A stretch of DNA of 49,775 nt from contig JBQKHY010000018.1 of the NCBI GenBank assembly GCA_052118065.1, forward strand, positions 1 to 49,775. The letters are read 5' to 3'. Every line of letters begins with the position of its first letter. Within the stretch, counting starts at the first letter, position 1. This stretch comes from Ruminococcoides sp052118065 (GTDB taxonomy: Bacteria > Bacillota > Clostridia > Oscillospirales > Acutalibacteraceae). A program made the translations under genes and the position numbers. This document shows positions 16,903 to 25,405 of the stretch, one piece after another. Below the pieces are notes generated by a model. That model was not told the origin of the DNA. It saw only the letters and a list, made by a program, of their open reading frames with translations, and did no database searches.

Positions 16903-17376
16903 TTATAAATTTTTTAAAATATTTTTTATTTTTCCCACTGCACGATATACCGATCTTTGAACGCATTGATATGTACATCCTTCTTCAAGAGATATTTCTT
17001 CAAAGGTTTTCTCTTCAAAATAGTACTTTTTCAATCTACGTTTTTGCACATTGGGCAATTTGTTGATTGCCATATGAAGATTCTCCGAATCCTGAGCTTT
17101 ATCAAAGTGTTCTTCTAACGGCTGTTCGCTTGAAACACTCTTTTGGTACAAGGTATGTTCATATACTTCGGAATGTTCCAAATGTCTGTCGTATTCATTC
17201 ATCTGAGAAATATCTTCAAGTTCAAATTTGTTGAAACTCTCAAACACTTCCTGTGATACCTCTATCTTTTGAAAATTATTATTTACATCAACAAAAGAAA
17301 TATAGTATCTTCCGGCTTTAGTGTACAGTGTATAAGGATTGTACTTATCCTTTCTTCTTTTAGGACGCTTGTCCAT
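16903..17376 (-). CDS. ICE-type sigma-70 family factor
   Basis: 157 residues. The C-terminal 60 residues form a sigma region 4 helix-turn-helix (INKLPNVQKRRLKKYYFEEK, then TFEEISLEEGCTYQCVQRSV). The N-terminal part, with RAGRYYISFVD-like sequence (KAGRYYISFVDVNNNF), matches the small sigma-like proteins encoded at the integration end of Firmicute ICEs. It probably directs transcription of recombination or transfer genes of its element. A GGAGG site precedes the ATG at 17376. The neighbouring recombinase and KTR-protein remnants show that the original module has been eroded, so its target genes may be gone. Confidence 0.85.
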   Translation of the reverse strand: MDKRPKRRKDKYNPYTLYTKAGRYYISFVDVNNNFQKIEVSQEVFESFNKFELEDISQMNEYDRHLEHSEVYEHTLYQKSVSSEQPLEEHFDKAQDSENLHMAINKLPNVQKRRLKKYYFEEKTFEEISLEEGCTYQCVQRSVYRAVGKIKNILKNL

Positions 17377-17724
17377 TTAATTATCCTCCAATCAATCTGA
17401 ATTTTTTTATTCAGGTCGATCGGAGGACTTCTATTCCTATAGATCATCTTGCCCTTTCTGCTTTCAATGCAAAAAAGGCATAGAATAAAGCCGACAGTTA
17501 ATAGCATTAAAAGCTATAACTTGTCGGCTTTTCGTAAGCTCGTTCCTACTGATTAACAATCAGCGTTTCCGGCTGTAGGCTCGTACTAAGTTTTATATTT
17601 AATTTTTAAACATCCACCGCAACAAAAGATTTGCAAATAGGACATCGTGTTTCTGTGCTATGCTGACCTAATTCTGTTTTTCTTAATAATCTTACCTTCT
17701 TAATCCAAAAATTATACTTATTCC
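17377..17724. other. Intergenic region between the sigma factor and ABC operon
   Basis: No intact gene. It contains a terminator-like hairpin at 17489-17529 (AGCCGACAGTTAATAGC against GCTATAACTTGTCGGCT), a small CTGATT/AATCAG hairpin near 17549-17565, and a decayed cysteine-rich KTR-protein tail at 17606-17707. Confidence 0.55.
17606..17707 (-). pseudogene. Remnant of a cysteine-rich KTR-domain protein
   Basis: Reads KVRLLRKTELGQHSTETRC followed by PICKSFVAVDV and a stop. The spacing R-L, T-E-L and C-P-x-C-K matches the second half of the small zinc-binding KTR proteins often found beside ICE sigma factors. The first zinc pair and start codon are missing. Confidence 0.4.
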
Positions 17725-19764
17725 CTATTTAATTATAATTTTTTTGCTATCGCCGTTATAATCGCATATTTTCAAATATGCTGTGTCGTTCTCATAGGTG
17801 GCGTAGTAAATGTACTTTTCATCTGCTGAATATAGTTTTTCTGTATTCTCCTTTGTTATTAAATCGGAACTGTTGTGTGTAATTTTGAAAATACCCTTTG
17901 CTGTACTGCACACGATATTGTTTTCATTTGCACAAATTTCCTTACAAGGAATTGAAAATACAGGACTGCTTGTATCGAGAGAATAAACATAATTCTTATC
18001 CATCTGATTTATGTAAAATATGTCCTCATCTGTCACAGCATAATCACTTACAAGATTAGTTGTTAATAGGGTTTCTTCCCCGGTATCAAGGTTGATTTTC
18101 ATAAATTTATTTGAATTAAGATAATAACCAAAGTTACCTGCAATTTTGAAATTTGTTATATCTGCACCTGCAACAAGTATATTAACAGTACCGTTAGATA
18201 TGTTGTATTCTGATATACCGTTTTCGATATTTGAAAAATATAACCTACCCTTATATCCGCCTTCAAGATAGGAAAGCAAGGACATATTTGTGTCCACTCC
18301 TGCACCTGAAAGTGATGGTACTAAATCCTCTAATCCGAGAAATCCATCTGAATCGTAATCGGTGGAAATCTTTGCAAACTCACTTTTTTCCAAGGTTTTA
18401 AGGTTCATTTCATATATAGTTCCCTCATTTTGAATATATGCACACTCCCCGTCAACAAATCCTATGTAGCCCTGATAATCCGTGGGGATTTCATCAGCCT
18501 TAATAAAATATTTGTCAGCCTTGCTGTAAATCAGGTTGTAATCTTTCAGCAGAACATAACCTTCGTTTGCATTTTCAAAATCTCCAGAACAGGAACACAT
18601 AGTAAAGGTCATAATCAAGGCTAACACAAAAGCCGGAGCTTTCTTAAGTAATTTTAAATTAAAGGTTTTTCCTGACATTTTTCTTGAAACATATATAGCC
18701 ATAAGAACAGAAACCACAACTAAAACAGACAGAACAGTAATTAGCTGAGATATAGTTACCTCTCTGAAAAAATAGTTTTCGCCAAAGTCCTCTTTGTTAG
18801 TTCCCATAATATATCCTGTTGAAATCATTGAGCCTATAGGAAAGGGAAGGAGATAAAGTGACTGTGCCTCTGTATTTGAGTTGAGAATATACATCGGCAC
18901 TAAAACCACAGCCAAAGAGAAGGTCATAGCCGGAACAGATTTTTTGAAAATTGTTGTAAATAGCATAGTAAAAACAGCAAATGAACAGTATCCTATTACT
19001 TTAATTATTGATACCAGCAAATATCCTCCGCCTATTGTCATATCTTTAGAAACGCCTGAATATGCCGTCAGGCTTTGAATGGGGTAATTCCAGCCTGTCA
19101 GGTCGTACTTTTGACTGTATGCTACAAGGTGAATAATTGAAAATAATATTGTCATTAAAGCGGTAAAGACAACTACTGTCAGCATCTTTCCTCTGCCACC
19201 TGACTGTCTGCCCTTTTTGCTAACTGAATTTATTACTGTCATATCCGACTTGTACTCAACCATAACACTGTTTACCGAAAGTATCAGTACAAAAAGCATA
19301 AGTACAAAGTTAAAGCCGAAGTTTTGAAATACCTGCGTCCAGTTAAGGCTGTCAATAAAATAATGGTGGTCAGTGTCCTTTTTCACATAGGAAAGGTCAT
19401 TTTGCAACGCTGTCACTGCATCTCCACCAGCCTTAACAGAGCTGTATTCGGTATATTCCTTTAGATAGTCATCAGCAGTGATTTTCCCCTTTGCAAGTTC
19501 CTCTGAAAGTGAACTGAGCTTTGCGTCAGCACCGCTGAATTCACCTTTTAGTTCATTAATATAGTTTTCCTTTTCGTCAGAATACTTACCGCTAATATTC
19601 TCTATACAACTGTCGTAATACTTCTGTGTATTTATACTGCTCATAGTGGTGTAGGTATTTGAACTAAATTCCGAAAAAACACAAAAGGATATAACAAGGA
19701 GTGCCAGTATAAGCATTTTATTTTTTATAAATATTTTTTTAAATTCTGCAATATATATGCTCAT
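17725..19764 (-). CDS. ABC-2 permease fused to an extracytoplasmic beta-propeller-like domain
   Basis: 679 residues. The first ~375 form an ABC-2 type permease with an N-terminal membrane helix (KMLILALLVISFCVFSEF), a large extracytoplasmic loop and five further helices. After the last helix a lipoprotein-like segment (FVLALIMTFTMCSCSG) leads into a ~290-residue outer domain of repeated beta-strand units (for example TIYEMNLKTLEKSEF, FMKINLDTGEETLLT). These resemble DUF5050/PQQ-like propellers. The fusion is unusual: exporters of this type normally keep substrate-binding lipoproteins separate. It overlaps the upstream permease gene by 4 bases and is the last gene of the operon. It may have arisen by fusion of two adjacent genes. 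Confidence 0.82.
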   Translation of the reverse strand: MSIYIAEFKKIFIKNKMLILALLVISFCVFSEFSSNTYTTMSSINTQKYYDSCIENISGKYSDEKENYINELKGEFSGADAKLSSLSEELAKGKITADDYLKEYTEYSSVKAGGDAVTALQNDLSYVKKDTDHHYFIDSLNWTQVFQNFGFNFVLMLFVLILSVNSVMVEYKSDMTVINSVSKKGRQSGGRGKMLTVVVFTALMTILFSIIHLVAYSQKYDLTGWNYPIQSLTAYSGVSKDMTIGGGYLLVSIIKVIGYCSFAVFTMLFTTIFKKSVPAMTFSLAVVLVPMYILNSNTEAQSLYLLPFPIGSMISTGYIMGTNKEDFGENYFFREVTISQLITVLSVLVVVSVLMAIYVSRKMSGKTFNLKLLKKAPAFVLALIMTFTMCSCSGDFENANEGYVLLKDYNLIYSKADKYFIKADEIPTDYQGYIGFVDGECAYIQNEGTIYEMNLKTLEKSEFAKISTDYDSDGFLGLEDLVPSLSGAGVDTNMSLLSYLEGGYKGRLYFSNIENGISEYNISNGTVNILVAGADITNFKIAGNFGYYLNSNKFMKINLDTGEETLLTTNLVSDYAVTDEDIFYINQMDKNYVYSLDTSSPVFSIPCKEICANENNIVCSTAKGIFKITHNSSDLITKENTEKLYSADEKYIYYATYENDTAYLKICDYNGDSKKIIIK

Positions 19765-20969
19765 TTTTTCACTCTCCCTTTTATTTTAGGAAGTTCAATT
19801 TTTAACGGCATCAATGCAATAAGTAAAATCAGAGCTATCATAATTAATATTCCTGAAACTACGGAAAGCTGATACATAAAAACAGGACTACCAAAAACAT
19901 TAACAACTGAAAAAGAGGTAAAGTAGCTGTAATAAATAATCAGTGACACAGGATTAAGCATATTGAAAACATCCCCTGTGTGGGTGGTAAACAGTGTTCT
20001 ACACAGCATAAGCAAAACGAAAATAATCATTCCCGTAATAAACGGCGTCACCGAATTTTTAAACAGCCTTGAGCAAAGCAGAAACACAAGGGAAAGTATT
20101 ATCATACCAAGCAGTTTTATTGCAAACATCACAAGGATAAACTGCCATACCTTCATATCCACAGGGGCGTAATTAAACATATCCAAAGCATATAGCTTTT
20201 GGTTAAGTCCATCCATATTTCCGAAAACCAAAAACGCTATAAAATCACAGGCTGAAAAAATCAGAGTCACTAACACAGTGTAAATCAGGGTTGAAGATAT
20301 TTTTCCCAGAATCGTCTTTCTTCTTCCCAATGGTGTGGTGTTAAGAATAATGTCCATATCGGACTCACATTCACCGGAAAACACCGGCACAACACCGAGA
20401 AGGAGCATAATAATTATTAAGATTGCAGAAAAACTATATTGAAAATAGTCAGGCAAATTTTCCGTATCGTAAATTTCCTCTATTTGTCGTTTGCTGTACG
20501 TGTCTTGATACAGGGTATTTTCCCGCACATAATAATCATTTCTACCCTTATAGTAATCAATATTTTCTTTGCTTGTATCTAATTTTTCTGACAATTCTTC
20601 GGAGTACTGCTGACTGCGGTCAATGTAATTATTAAAAATCCCCCATAAGTAGGAATCATAATAAGCGTATCCTGTCATAAACTGACTGTCAGGTTCTTTT
20701 TGCCGGGAAAATTCTCCGGATTCAAGTTTACTTAGCTTTTCCACCTGAGTTTTAATGAGATTAACCTTCTCATCGGTAATCTTTCCGTCAAGATTTTTCT
20801 GTAAAACTACCCTTGCCTCAGTCACCACCTTTGACATATCCCTAAAACCTGAGGAAACATTATAATTTCTGTAAATATTGGTGAAATCAAGGGCAATAAA
20901 AAGCAGTAAGGCAACTATGATAATCTTGCTTTTAAAGAGCTTTTTTATCTCACTACAGATTATTCTCAT
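19761..20969 (-). CDS. ABC-2 type transporter permease
   Basis: 402 residues with an N-terminal membrane helix (KIIIVALLLFIALDFTNIY), a long helical extracytoplasmic region (about 40-175) and a C-terminal block of about five membrane helices. The C-terminal block includes the cytoplasmic motif LNTTPLGRRKTILGKI, which contacts the ATPase in ABC-2 exporters. The start overlaps the ATPase gene by 4 bases and the end overlaps the fused permease by 4 bases. The two permeases and the ATPase thus form one exporter. The substrate is unknown; the nearby secreted proteins at 23122 and 24660 are candidates only by proximity. Confidence 0.88.
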   Translation of the reverse strand: MRIICSEIKKLFKSKIIIVALLLFIALDFTNIYRNYNVSSGFRDMSKVVTEARVVLQKNLDGKITDEKVNLIKTQVEKLSKLESGEFSRQKEPDSQFMTGYAYYDSYLWGIFNNYIDRSQQYSEELSEKLDTSKENIDYYKGRNDYYVRENTLYQDTYSKRQIEEIYDTENLPDYFQYSFSAILIIIMLLLGVVPVFSGECESDMDIILNTTPLGRRKTILGKISSTLIYTVLVTLIFSACDFIAFLVFGNMDGLNQKLYALDMFNYAPVDMKVWQFILVMFAIKLLGMIILSLVFLLCSRLFKNSVTPFITGMIIFVLLMLCRTLFTTHTGDVFNMLNPVSLIIYYSYFTSFSVVNVFGSPVFMYQLSVVSGILIMIALILLIALMPLKIELPKIKGRVKK

Positions 20970-21838
20970 TTTGCGTCACCCTCGGATATGTAGTAAAGAT
21001 ACACCTCTTCCAGCGTAGCAGATGCCTGTGTGGCATCCGCTGAGGGTTTGTCGCCAACAGTTTTTATCAAAAATCCATTATCTGTATGCTGAACATTGCT
21101 GACAACGTACTTTTCCATACATTCATCAATAGTATTTTCAGGCACATTAATGTTCCACACCTTATCCCCTATTGAGTTAATAAGATTTGCAGGTGTATCA
21201 TTACATACAAACCTACCCTTATCAAGCATAACAACCTCTTTAGCCATATACTCAACATCAGAAACAATGTGTGTTGCAAGAATGACTGTTTTATCTTGAC
21301 TAATACTTGAAATCAAATTGCGAAACCGTATTCTTTCCTTTGGGTCAAGACCTGCTGTAGGTTCATCAAGAATAAGAATTTGTGGGTTATTTATTATTGC
21401 CTGTGCAACACCCAGCCTTTGACGCATACCCCCTGAATATGCACCTACCTTCTTTTTTCGGTCATTTTGAAGATTTACAAATTCAAAAAGCTTGTCAATT
21501 CTTTTCTTCGCCACATCTCTTTTCAGTCCTTTGATAACGGCGATATATTCAAGAAATTCCTGTGCTGTGTAATTGGAATAAAATCGGGGATATTGGGGCA
21601 GATAACCAATATTTCTAAAGTATTCTTTTCCCATCTTTTCTATTTTTTCACCGCCGAAAAGCACCTCACCGCTGTTTGCCTTAAGAATGTTTACTATTAT
21701 GCTGATAAGTGTAGTTTTTCCGGCTCCATTTGGCCCTAATAACCCGTAAATGCCTTTTCCGAATTTACAGGATAGGTTATTAAGCACCTGTTTCTTTCCA
21801 TAGGATTTTGAAATTGATTTAAGTTCAAGCTCTTTCAT
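20966..21838 (-). CDS. ABC transporter ATP-binding protein
   Basis: 290 residues with all nucleotide-binding motifs: Walker A in LLGPNGAGKTTLISII, Q-loop in GYLPQYPRFYSNYTA, signature YSGGMRQRLGVAQAI, Walker B in ILILDEPTAGLDP and the switch His in ILATHIVSD. A C-terminal extension of about 70 residues is typical of bacteriocin-immunity or multidrug ABC-2 exporters. It energises the two permeases encoded directly downstream. The upstream lipoprotein gene ends 9 bases before it, suggesting one transcript. Confidence 0.95.
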   Translation of the reverse strand: MKELELKSISKSYGKKQVLNNLSCKFGKGIYGLLGPNGAGKTTLISIIVNILKANSGEVLFGGEKIEKMGKEYFRNIGYLPQYPRFYSNYTAQEFLEYIAVIKGLKRDVAKKRIDKLFEFVNLQNDRKKKVGAYSGGMRQRLGVAQAIINNPQILILDEPTAGLDPKERIRFRNLISSISQDKTVILATHIVSDVEYMAKEVVMLDKGRFVCNDTPANLINSIGDKVWNINVPENTIDECMEKYVVSNVQHTDNGFLIKTVGDKPSADATQASATLEEVYLYYISEGDAK

Positions 21839-21847
21839 TTTGACACC

Positions 21848-23014
21848 TTAATTCACCTGTATATATAGTGGTTCTGTAGAAATCAAACTATCGCCACCGT
21901 CAGCTTCTGTCTTTTGAAAACGGCAGGCACATACCATTACACTGTTCATTTTTTCAAGGTCTTTTCCCTTAACAGTAAAGTTCTTGTAATAATAAGTACA
22001 ATCATTCATAGTCATATCACAATAATATTTACCGTTAAACGCAGGGTACAGCTTGTTATTTACAAGCACATACAATCGCACCTTTTGATTGGCAAATTCA
22101 TCAACCACCGGGAAGTTTGCTGTGTAACCTGTAATTTTATATGTTACATCATCACTTTTGCTGATTTTCTGAAAGCCGTATCCCTCTACAGTATCAAAAA
22201 TAATCTTCGGATAACCGTTGTCGTTGTCGTCATAATAGTCACTTGGCATAGGCTCTGTGGTGTATTCTGTGTCAACCTCCGGTGTGGTTTTTTCGCCGTC
22301 ACACTTTGCAACTACTTTTACACCGTGACTTTCAAATGGCATCCTTGCGCCATAATCCACTGTACCGTCCTTGTCCGCGTCCTTGTCCGGAAGATATGAG
22401 TCATTACCCACGAAAACTAACTGAGGATAAATTGTATCACCCTTCTTAAACATATCCGGCTTAAACTTCACTAAGAAATAGTAGTTGTTTTTGTCCGAAA
22501 ACCACAGTTGATGGTAGGTGTCCTTTGATGTTTCTTCGCCCATTTTTGTTTCAAAAGATGCATCTGAGCACTGACGCATAGTAAAAGGAATCTGTACTCC
22601 CGAAATCGTAAAGTACACACCCATTGATACGGTTTTGTTAGTTTCTGCACTAAGTTCAACATGGAAGGTCATATATCCACCGTCATATGTATAGGTGTTT
22701 ACATTTCCGTTTTCATCCTCTCCTATATCATACACCAAATCCCTAAAACCGCTTATATCCTCTTGTAGACACTTTTCCCTTGTGGGAGGGTCGACATCAA
22801 TAGGAATAACTTTTACATCTTTTGGGTCAACTCTTTCAATTTCCTCAGTTACTGGTTCTGTTTTATTCCCCTCAGTAGTTGTTTCTGTTACAGTAGTTTC
22901 AGTAGTAGTCACTGTGGGCATAGTAACCTTGGTGTTATCTCCTCCACTGACACAGCCGGAAAAAACACATAAAGCCATAGTTGAAAGTAGTATTACAGAA
23001 AGTATTTTTTTCAT
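21848..23014 (-). CDS. Lipoprotein, first gene of the ABC operon
   Basis: 388 residues beginning MKKILSVILLSTMALCVFSG followed by Cys, a clear lipobox, then a Thr/Val-rich linker and a beta-rich domain of about 320 residues. It has no recognised family. It lies 9 bases upstream of the ATPase gene with no terminator between them, so it probably works outside the membrane with the exporter, for instance as a substrate-binding or immunity-type lipoprotein. An AGGAGG site is visible before the ATG. Confidence 0.82.
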   Translation of the reverse strand: MKKILSVILLSTMALCVFSGCVSGGDNTKVTMPTVTTTETTVTETTTEGNKTEPVTEEIERVDPKDVKVIPIDVDPPTREKCLQEDISGFRDLVYDIGEDENGNVNTYTYDGGYMTFHVELSAETNKTVSMGVYFTISGVQIPFTMRQCSDASFETKMGEETSKDTYHQLWFSDKNNYYFLVKFKPDMFKKGDTIYPQLVFVGNDSYLPDKDADKDGTVDYGARMPFESHGVKVVAKCDGEKTTPEVDTEYTTEPMPSDYYDDNDNGYPKIIFDTVEGYGFQKISKSDDVTYKITGYTANFPVVDEFANQKVRLYVLVNNKLYPAFNGKYYCDMTMNDCTYYYKNFTVKGKDLEKMNSVMVCACRFQKTEADGGDSLISTEPLYIQVN

Positions 23015-23121
23015 TTTATCCTCCTATATAAAATAACAACCTTTCATGTTACATCAACTTTCTGAAATGTTGTTATTCAACGCATCGACTAATTATGTTA
23101 TCTAAAAAATATCTAAAAAAA

Positions 23122-23709
23122 TTAATATGCCGATACATTAACATTAAATGTTCCACCGCCATATGTTTTCTTACTTGTTACAACGCCAATTAATTTACAC
23201 TTACCTTCACGTGCAACACTCACATATGACCAACAATAATAATTTGTACCTGTTACAGTACTTGACTTAGAATCCAATGGAAAACCGGCATCAGCCGTTA
23301 CCTTACAAGTAATGTTTCCACTTCCTTTATACGTTTCGTCACTTCCAAGCGAGGCAAAGGGATTATTAACAAAAATTGATTCTAAGTTAGTTCGTTTTTC
23401 TGTATATGCAAAAACAGTATAACCTCGAACAGTTCCAGAAGAATTCTTTTGAGTAACTGAAGAAGCATCTGTCATATAGTATTTTCCACTAGCCTTATTA
23501 TACAAGGATGCATACGAAAATTTAGATTGTGGACTAGTGTAGTTCGTTCCATCTTTCATAAAATAAGTAGTTTTACTATACGTCTTGTCACTTGCATTTG
23601 GGCCTGTAGAACCTGCTGCAAAAGCACTAATAGGAATCATCATTAATACCCCTGCAACAAGAGCAGAAATAGACTTACATACTTTTTTAGTTTTGATTTT
23701 CATTTTCAT
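23122..23709 (-). CDS. Secreted protein of unknown function
   Basis: 195 residues. A signal peptide (KSISALVAGVLMMIPISAFA) is followed by a beta-rich mature region of about 165 residues with three cysteines (ITCKV, NYYCWSY and GKCKLIG). It is divergent from the PadR operon across 210 bp that contain a 17-bp palindrome. It lies 108 bp upstream of the ABC exporter operon on the same strand. It could be a surface protein, or an exported peptide substrate of that transporter. I do not recognise the family. Confidence 0.75.
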   Translation of the reverse strand: MKMKIKTKKVCKSISALVAGVLMMIPISAFAAGSTGPNASDKTYSKTTYFMKDGTNYTSPQSKFSYASLYNKASGKYYMTDASSVTQKNSSGTVRGYTVFAYTEKRTNLESIFVNNPFASLGSDETYKGSGNITCKVTADAGFPLDSKSSTVTGTNYYCWSYVSVAREGKCKLIGVVTSKKTYGGGTFNVNVSAY

Positions 23710-23815
23710 ACCTCATTTCATTATTTTTTGCAATTTGTTGCAACAATCACAAAACTACAATAAATTGAACAATGTTACTATAATTCAATTATCTTGTGAT
23801 TAAATCATATCACTA

Positions 23816-23832
23816 TTGACAAGGCTTGTCAA
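23816..23832. promoter_or_regulatory. 17-bp perfect palindrome, candidate PadR operator
   Basis: TTGACAAG-G-CTTGTCAA lies between the divergent secreted-protein gene and the PadR gene. PadR-type regulators bind palindromes near their own promoters, so autoregulation is plausible. Confidence 0.5.
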
Positions 23833-23854
23833 CAATATTTTGAAATTTAAAATA

Positions 23855-23882
23855 TTGAAATTACAATATTTTTATGTATAAT
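23855..23882 (+). promoter_or_regulatory. Promoter of the PadR operon
   Basis: TTGAAA (23855-23860) and TATAAT (23877-23882) with a 16-bp spacer; the PadR ATG follows at 23920 after a GGAAGG ribosome site. Confidence 0.6.
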
Positions 23883-23919
23883 AGAATTGTTGGTAAATCA
23901 TAATTTTGGAAGGTGTTTT

Positions 23920-24279
23920 ATGGGTACTAAAAATAATTTTTTCAGCGGAATAACAGAAATTCTTATTCTGGCAATTTTGAATGACCATGATAGCTACGCC
24001 TATGAGATTGTTAAGTACATTAAGGAATTTTCCGACGGGTACCTTGCGATTTCTCAAAACACCATTTATGCTGTTACCTACAAGCTTGAAAATGAGGGTA
24101 AAATCACCCAATATTCTAAACTTGTGGGCAAGCGGAGAACAAGAATTTATTATCATCTTGAATCAAACGGACGGGATTATTACGCCCAACTACTAAACAA
24201 CTTTCGTGACGCTTACAGTGGTGTAGAAAAAATACTTTCAACATTAAAGGAAAACACGGAGGATAAGGACAATGAATAA
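23920..24279 (+). CDS. PadR-family transcriptional regulator
   Basis: 119 residues. A winged helix-turn-helix of PadR type spans about residues 8-90: ITEILILAILNDHDSYAYEI, NTIYAVTYKLENEGKI, then the wing KRRTRIYYHLESNGRDYY. A short C-terminal dimerisation helix follows. The ATG at 23920 has GGAAGG close upstream. It overlaps the downstream DUF1700-like gene by 8 bases. PadR/DUF1700 pairs typically control membrane stress or export functions, and the palindrome at 23816 is a likely operator. Confidence 0.93.
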   Translation: MGTKNNFFSGITEILILAILNDHDSYAYEIVKYIKEFSDGYLAISQNTIYAVTYKLENEGKITQYSKLVGKRRTRIYYHLESNGRDYYAQLLNNFRDAYSGVEKILSTLKENTEDKDNE

Positions 24280-24646
24280 ACTGTGTAAGGAGTACATCAA
24301 AGAAGTAAAGGCTATGTTCCCTGTTAAAGGAAAGAAAGAACGCAAGTACATAAAACAACTGAGCAAGGGTGTAGAGGATTACTGCGAAGAATCCAATGCA
24401 ACAACAAAGGAAGAGCTTTATGAAAACTACGGAAATCCGGTTGATGTAGTAGCCGAATATTTTTCGGCAATCGGTGCACCTTATGTTATTAAAAAAATTA
24501 GAATCAGCAAATATATTAAGGCATTAATTGCTGTAATAATTGCGGTAATTTTAGTTCTTTCCACTGTATATGGTGTTGTATTATGGGAAGAACATAAAAT
24601 GATTATGAGACAAGAAGTTGTTATCGTTGAAGAAGTAATTGAATAA
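24272..24646 (+). CDS. DUF1700/DUF6120-like membrane protein
   Basis: 124 residues. The cytoplasmic N-terminus has the family pattern KERKYIKQLSKGVEDYCEE, then LYENYGNPVDVVAEYFSAIG. One transmembrane segment (ALIAVIIAVILVLSTVYGVV) and a short outer tail follow. Proteins of this type are encoded with PadR regulators and may act as a membrane-bound partner that titrates or senses for the regulator. It overlaps both neighbours: 8 bases with PadR, and its last codons contain the ribosome site of the next gene. Confidence 0.8.
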   Translation: MNKLCKEYIKEVKAMFPVKGKKERKYIKQLSKGVEDYCEESNATTKEELYENYGNPVDVVAEYFSAIGAPYVIKKIRISKYIKALIAVIIAVILVLSTVYGVVLWEEHKMIMRQEVVIVEEVIE

Positions 24647-24659
24647 AGGAGTAAAAACT

Positions 24660-25139
24660 ATTAAGAAAACAATAACTATTACATTAATTATTGCACTTAT
24701 TAGTTGTATATTTTTGAGTATTCCTGTAAGTGCCACAACCACCGATTATACAGAAAGAACCATTGAATATTTAGATAATGGTGATTATATTGAAACAATA
24801 ATTACTGATGATACTTTAGATTCAGGTATTTCTTTATACACCACGAATACAATTACAAAAACAAAAACAAAATATTATAAAAACAGCAGTGGTACTGTAC
24901 TCTGGTTCGTTTCAATTAAGGCTACATTTTCATACAATGGCAGTACATCGACCTGTACAAGCTGTTCCCATAGTACGACAGCCCCAGCCGCTAGTTGGTC
25001 TATAAAAAGTGCATCACACAGCAAATCGGGCAACACTGCAACAGCAAAAGCAACAGCTACCCATACAGTATCTGGAGAAGCAACAAATTATTCAATGTCA
25101 GTTACAATAAAGTGCAGTGCAACAGGAGTAGTGTCATAA
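24660..25139 (+). CDS. Secreted cysteine-containing protein, possible ATT start
   Basis: 159 residues with a signal peptide (TITITLIIALISCIFLSIPV, ending VSA) and a Ser/Thr-rich beta-type mature domain. The mature domain has a CTSC pair and a late Cys (IKCSATG), perhaps forming disulphides. AAAGGAG (24645-24651) is ideally placed for the ATT codon at 24660. The only other in-frame candidate is a TTG at 24639, inside the upstream gene and lacking a ribosome site. Initiation at ATT is rare, so this may be a mutated ATG. It is the third gene of the PadR operon and overlaps the convergent HTH gene at its stop. Confidence 0.65.
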   Translation: MKKTITITLIIALISCIFLSIPVSATTTDYTERTIEYLDNGDYIETIITDDTLDSGISLYTTNTITKTKTKYYKNSSGTVLWFVSIKATFSYNGSTSTCTSCSHSTTAPAASWSIKSASHSKSGNTATAKATATHTVSGEATNYSMSVTIKCSATGVVS

Positions 25140-25405
25140 CCTTAAGTTAATTGGAATTATTTTAAACAGTAAACTACTTTTCTCACCGTTGTTTCTATAT
25201 CTTTGCTTGGTTGTAATTAGTTTAGCATTTTTTAAATCTTTGATAGCCCTTCTTACTGTGGCAGGCGACAGCTTTATGTCGCCTGCTATTGTTTTTACAG
25301 AGGGCCAGCATTCACCGTTTTTGTTGGCTCGGTCGTGGAGGTAGGTATAGACTGCTACGGCTCGGTGAGGCAAGTCCATTTGATAGAGAAAAGTTAATCT
25401 ACTCA
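25134..25405 (-). CDS. Helix-turn-helix protein at the end of the transfer operon
   Basis: About 90 residues. RAVAVYTYLHDRANKNGECW, then SVKTIAGDIKLSPATVRRAI, is a winged HTH of the kind found in replication-initiator-like or ICE regulatory proteins. I chose the ATG at 25405, which overlaps the VirD4 stop (AATGAGTAG) and has AGGAGG 9 bases upstream; the longer frame to 25472 lies inside the VirD4 gene. It is co-transcribed with the transfer genes and may regulate them. Confidence 0.8.
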
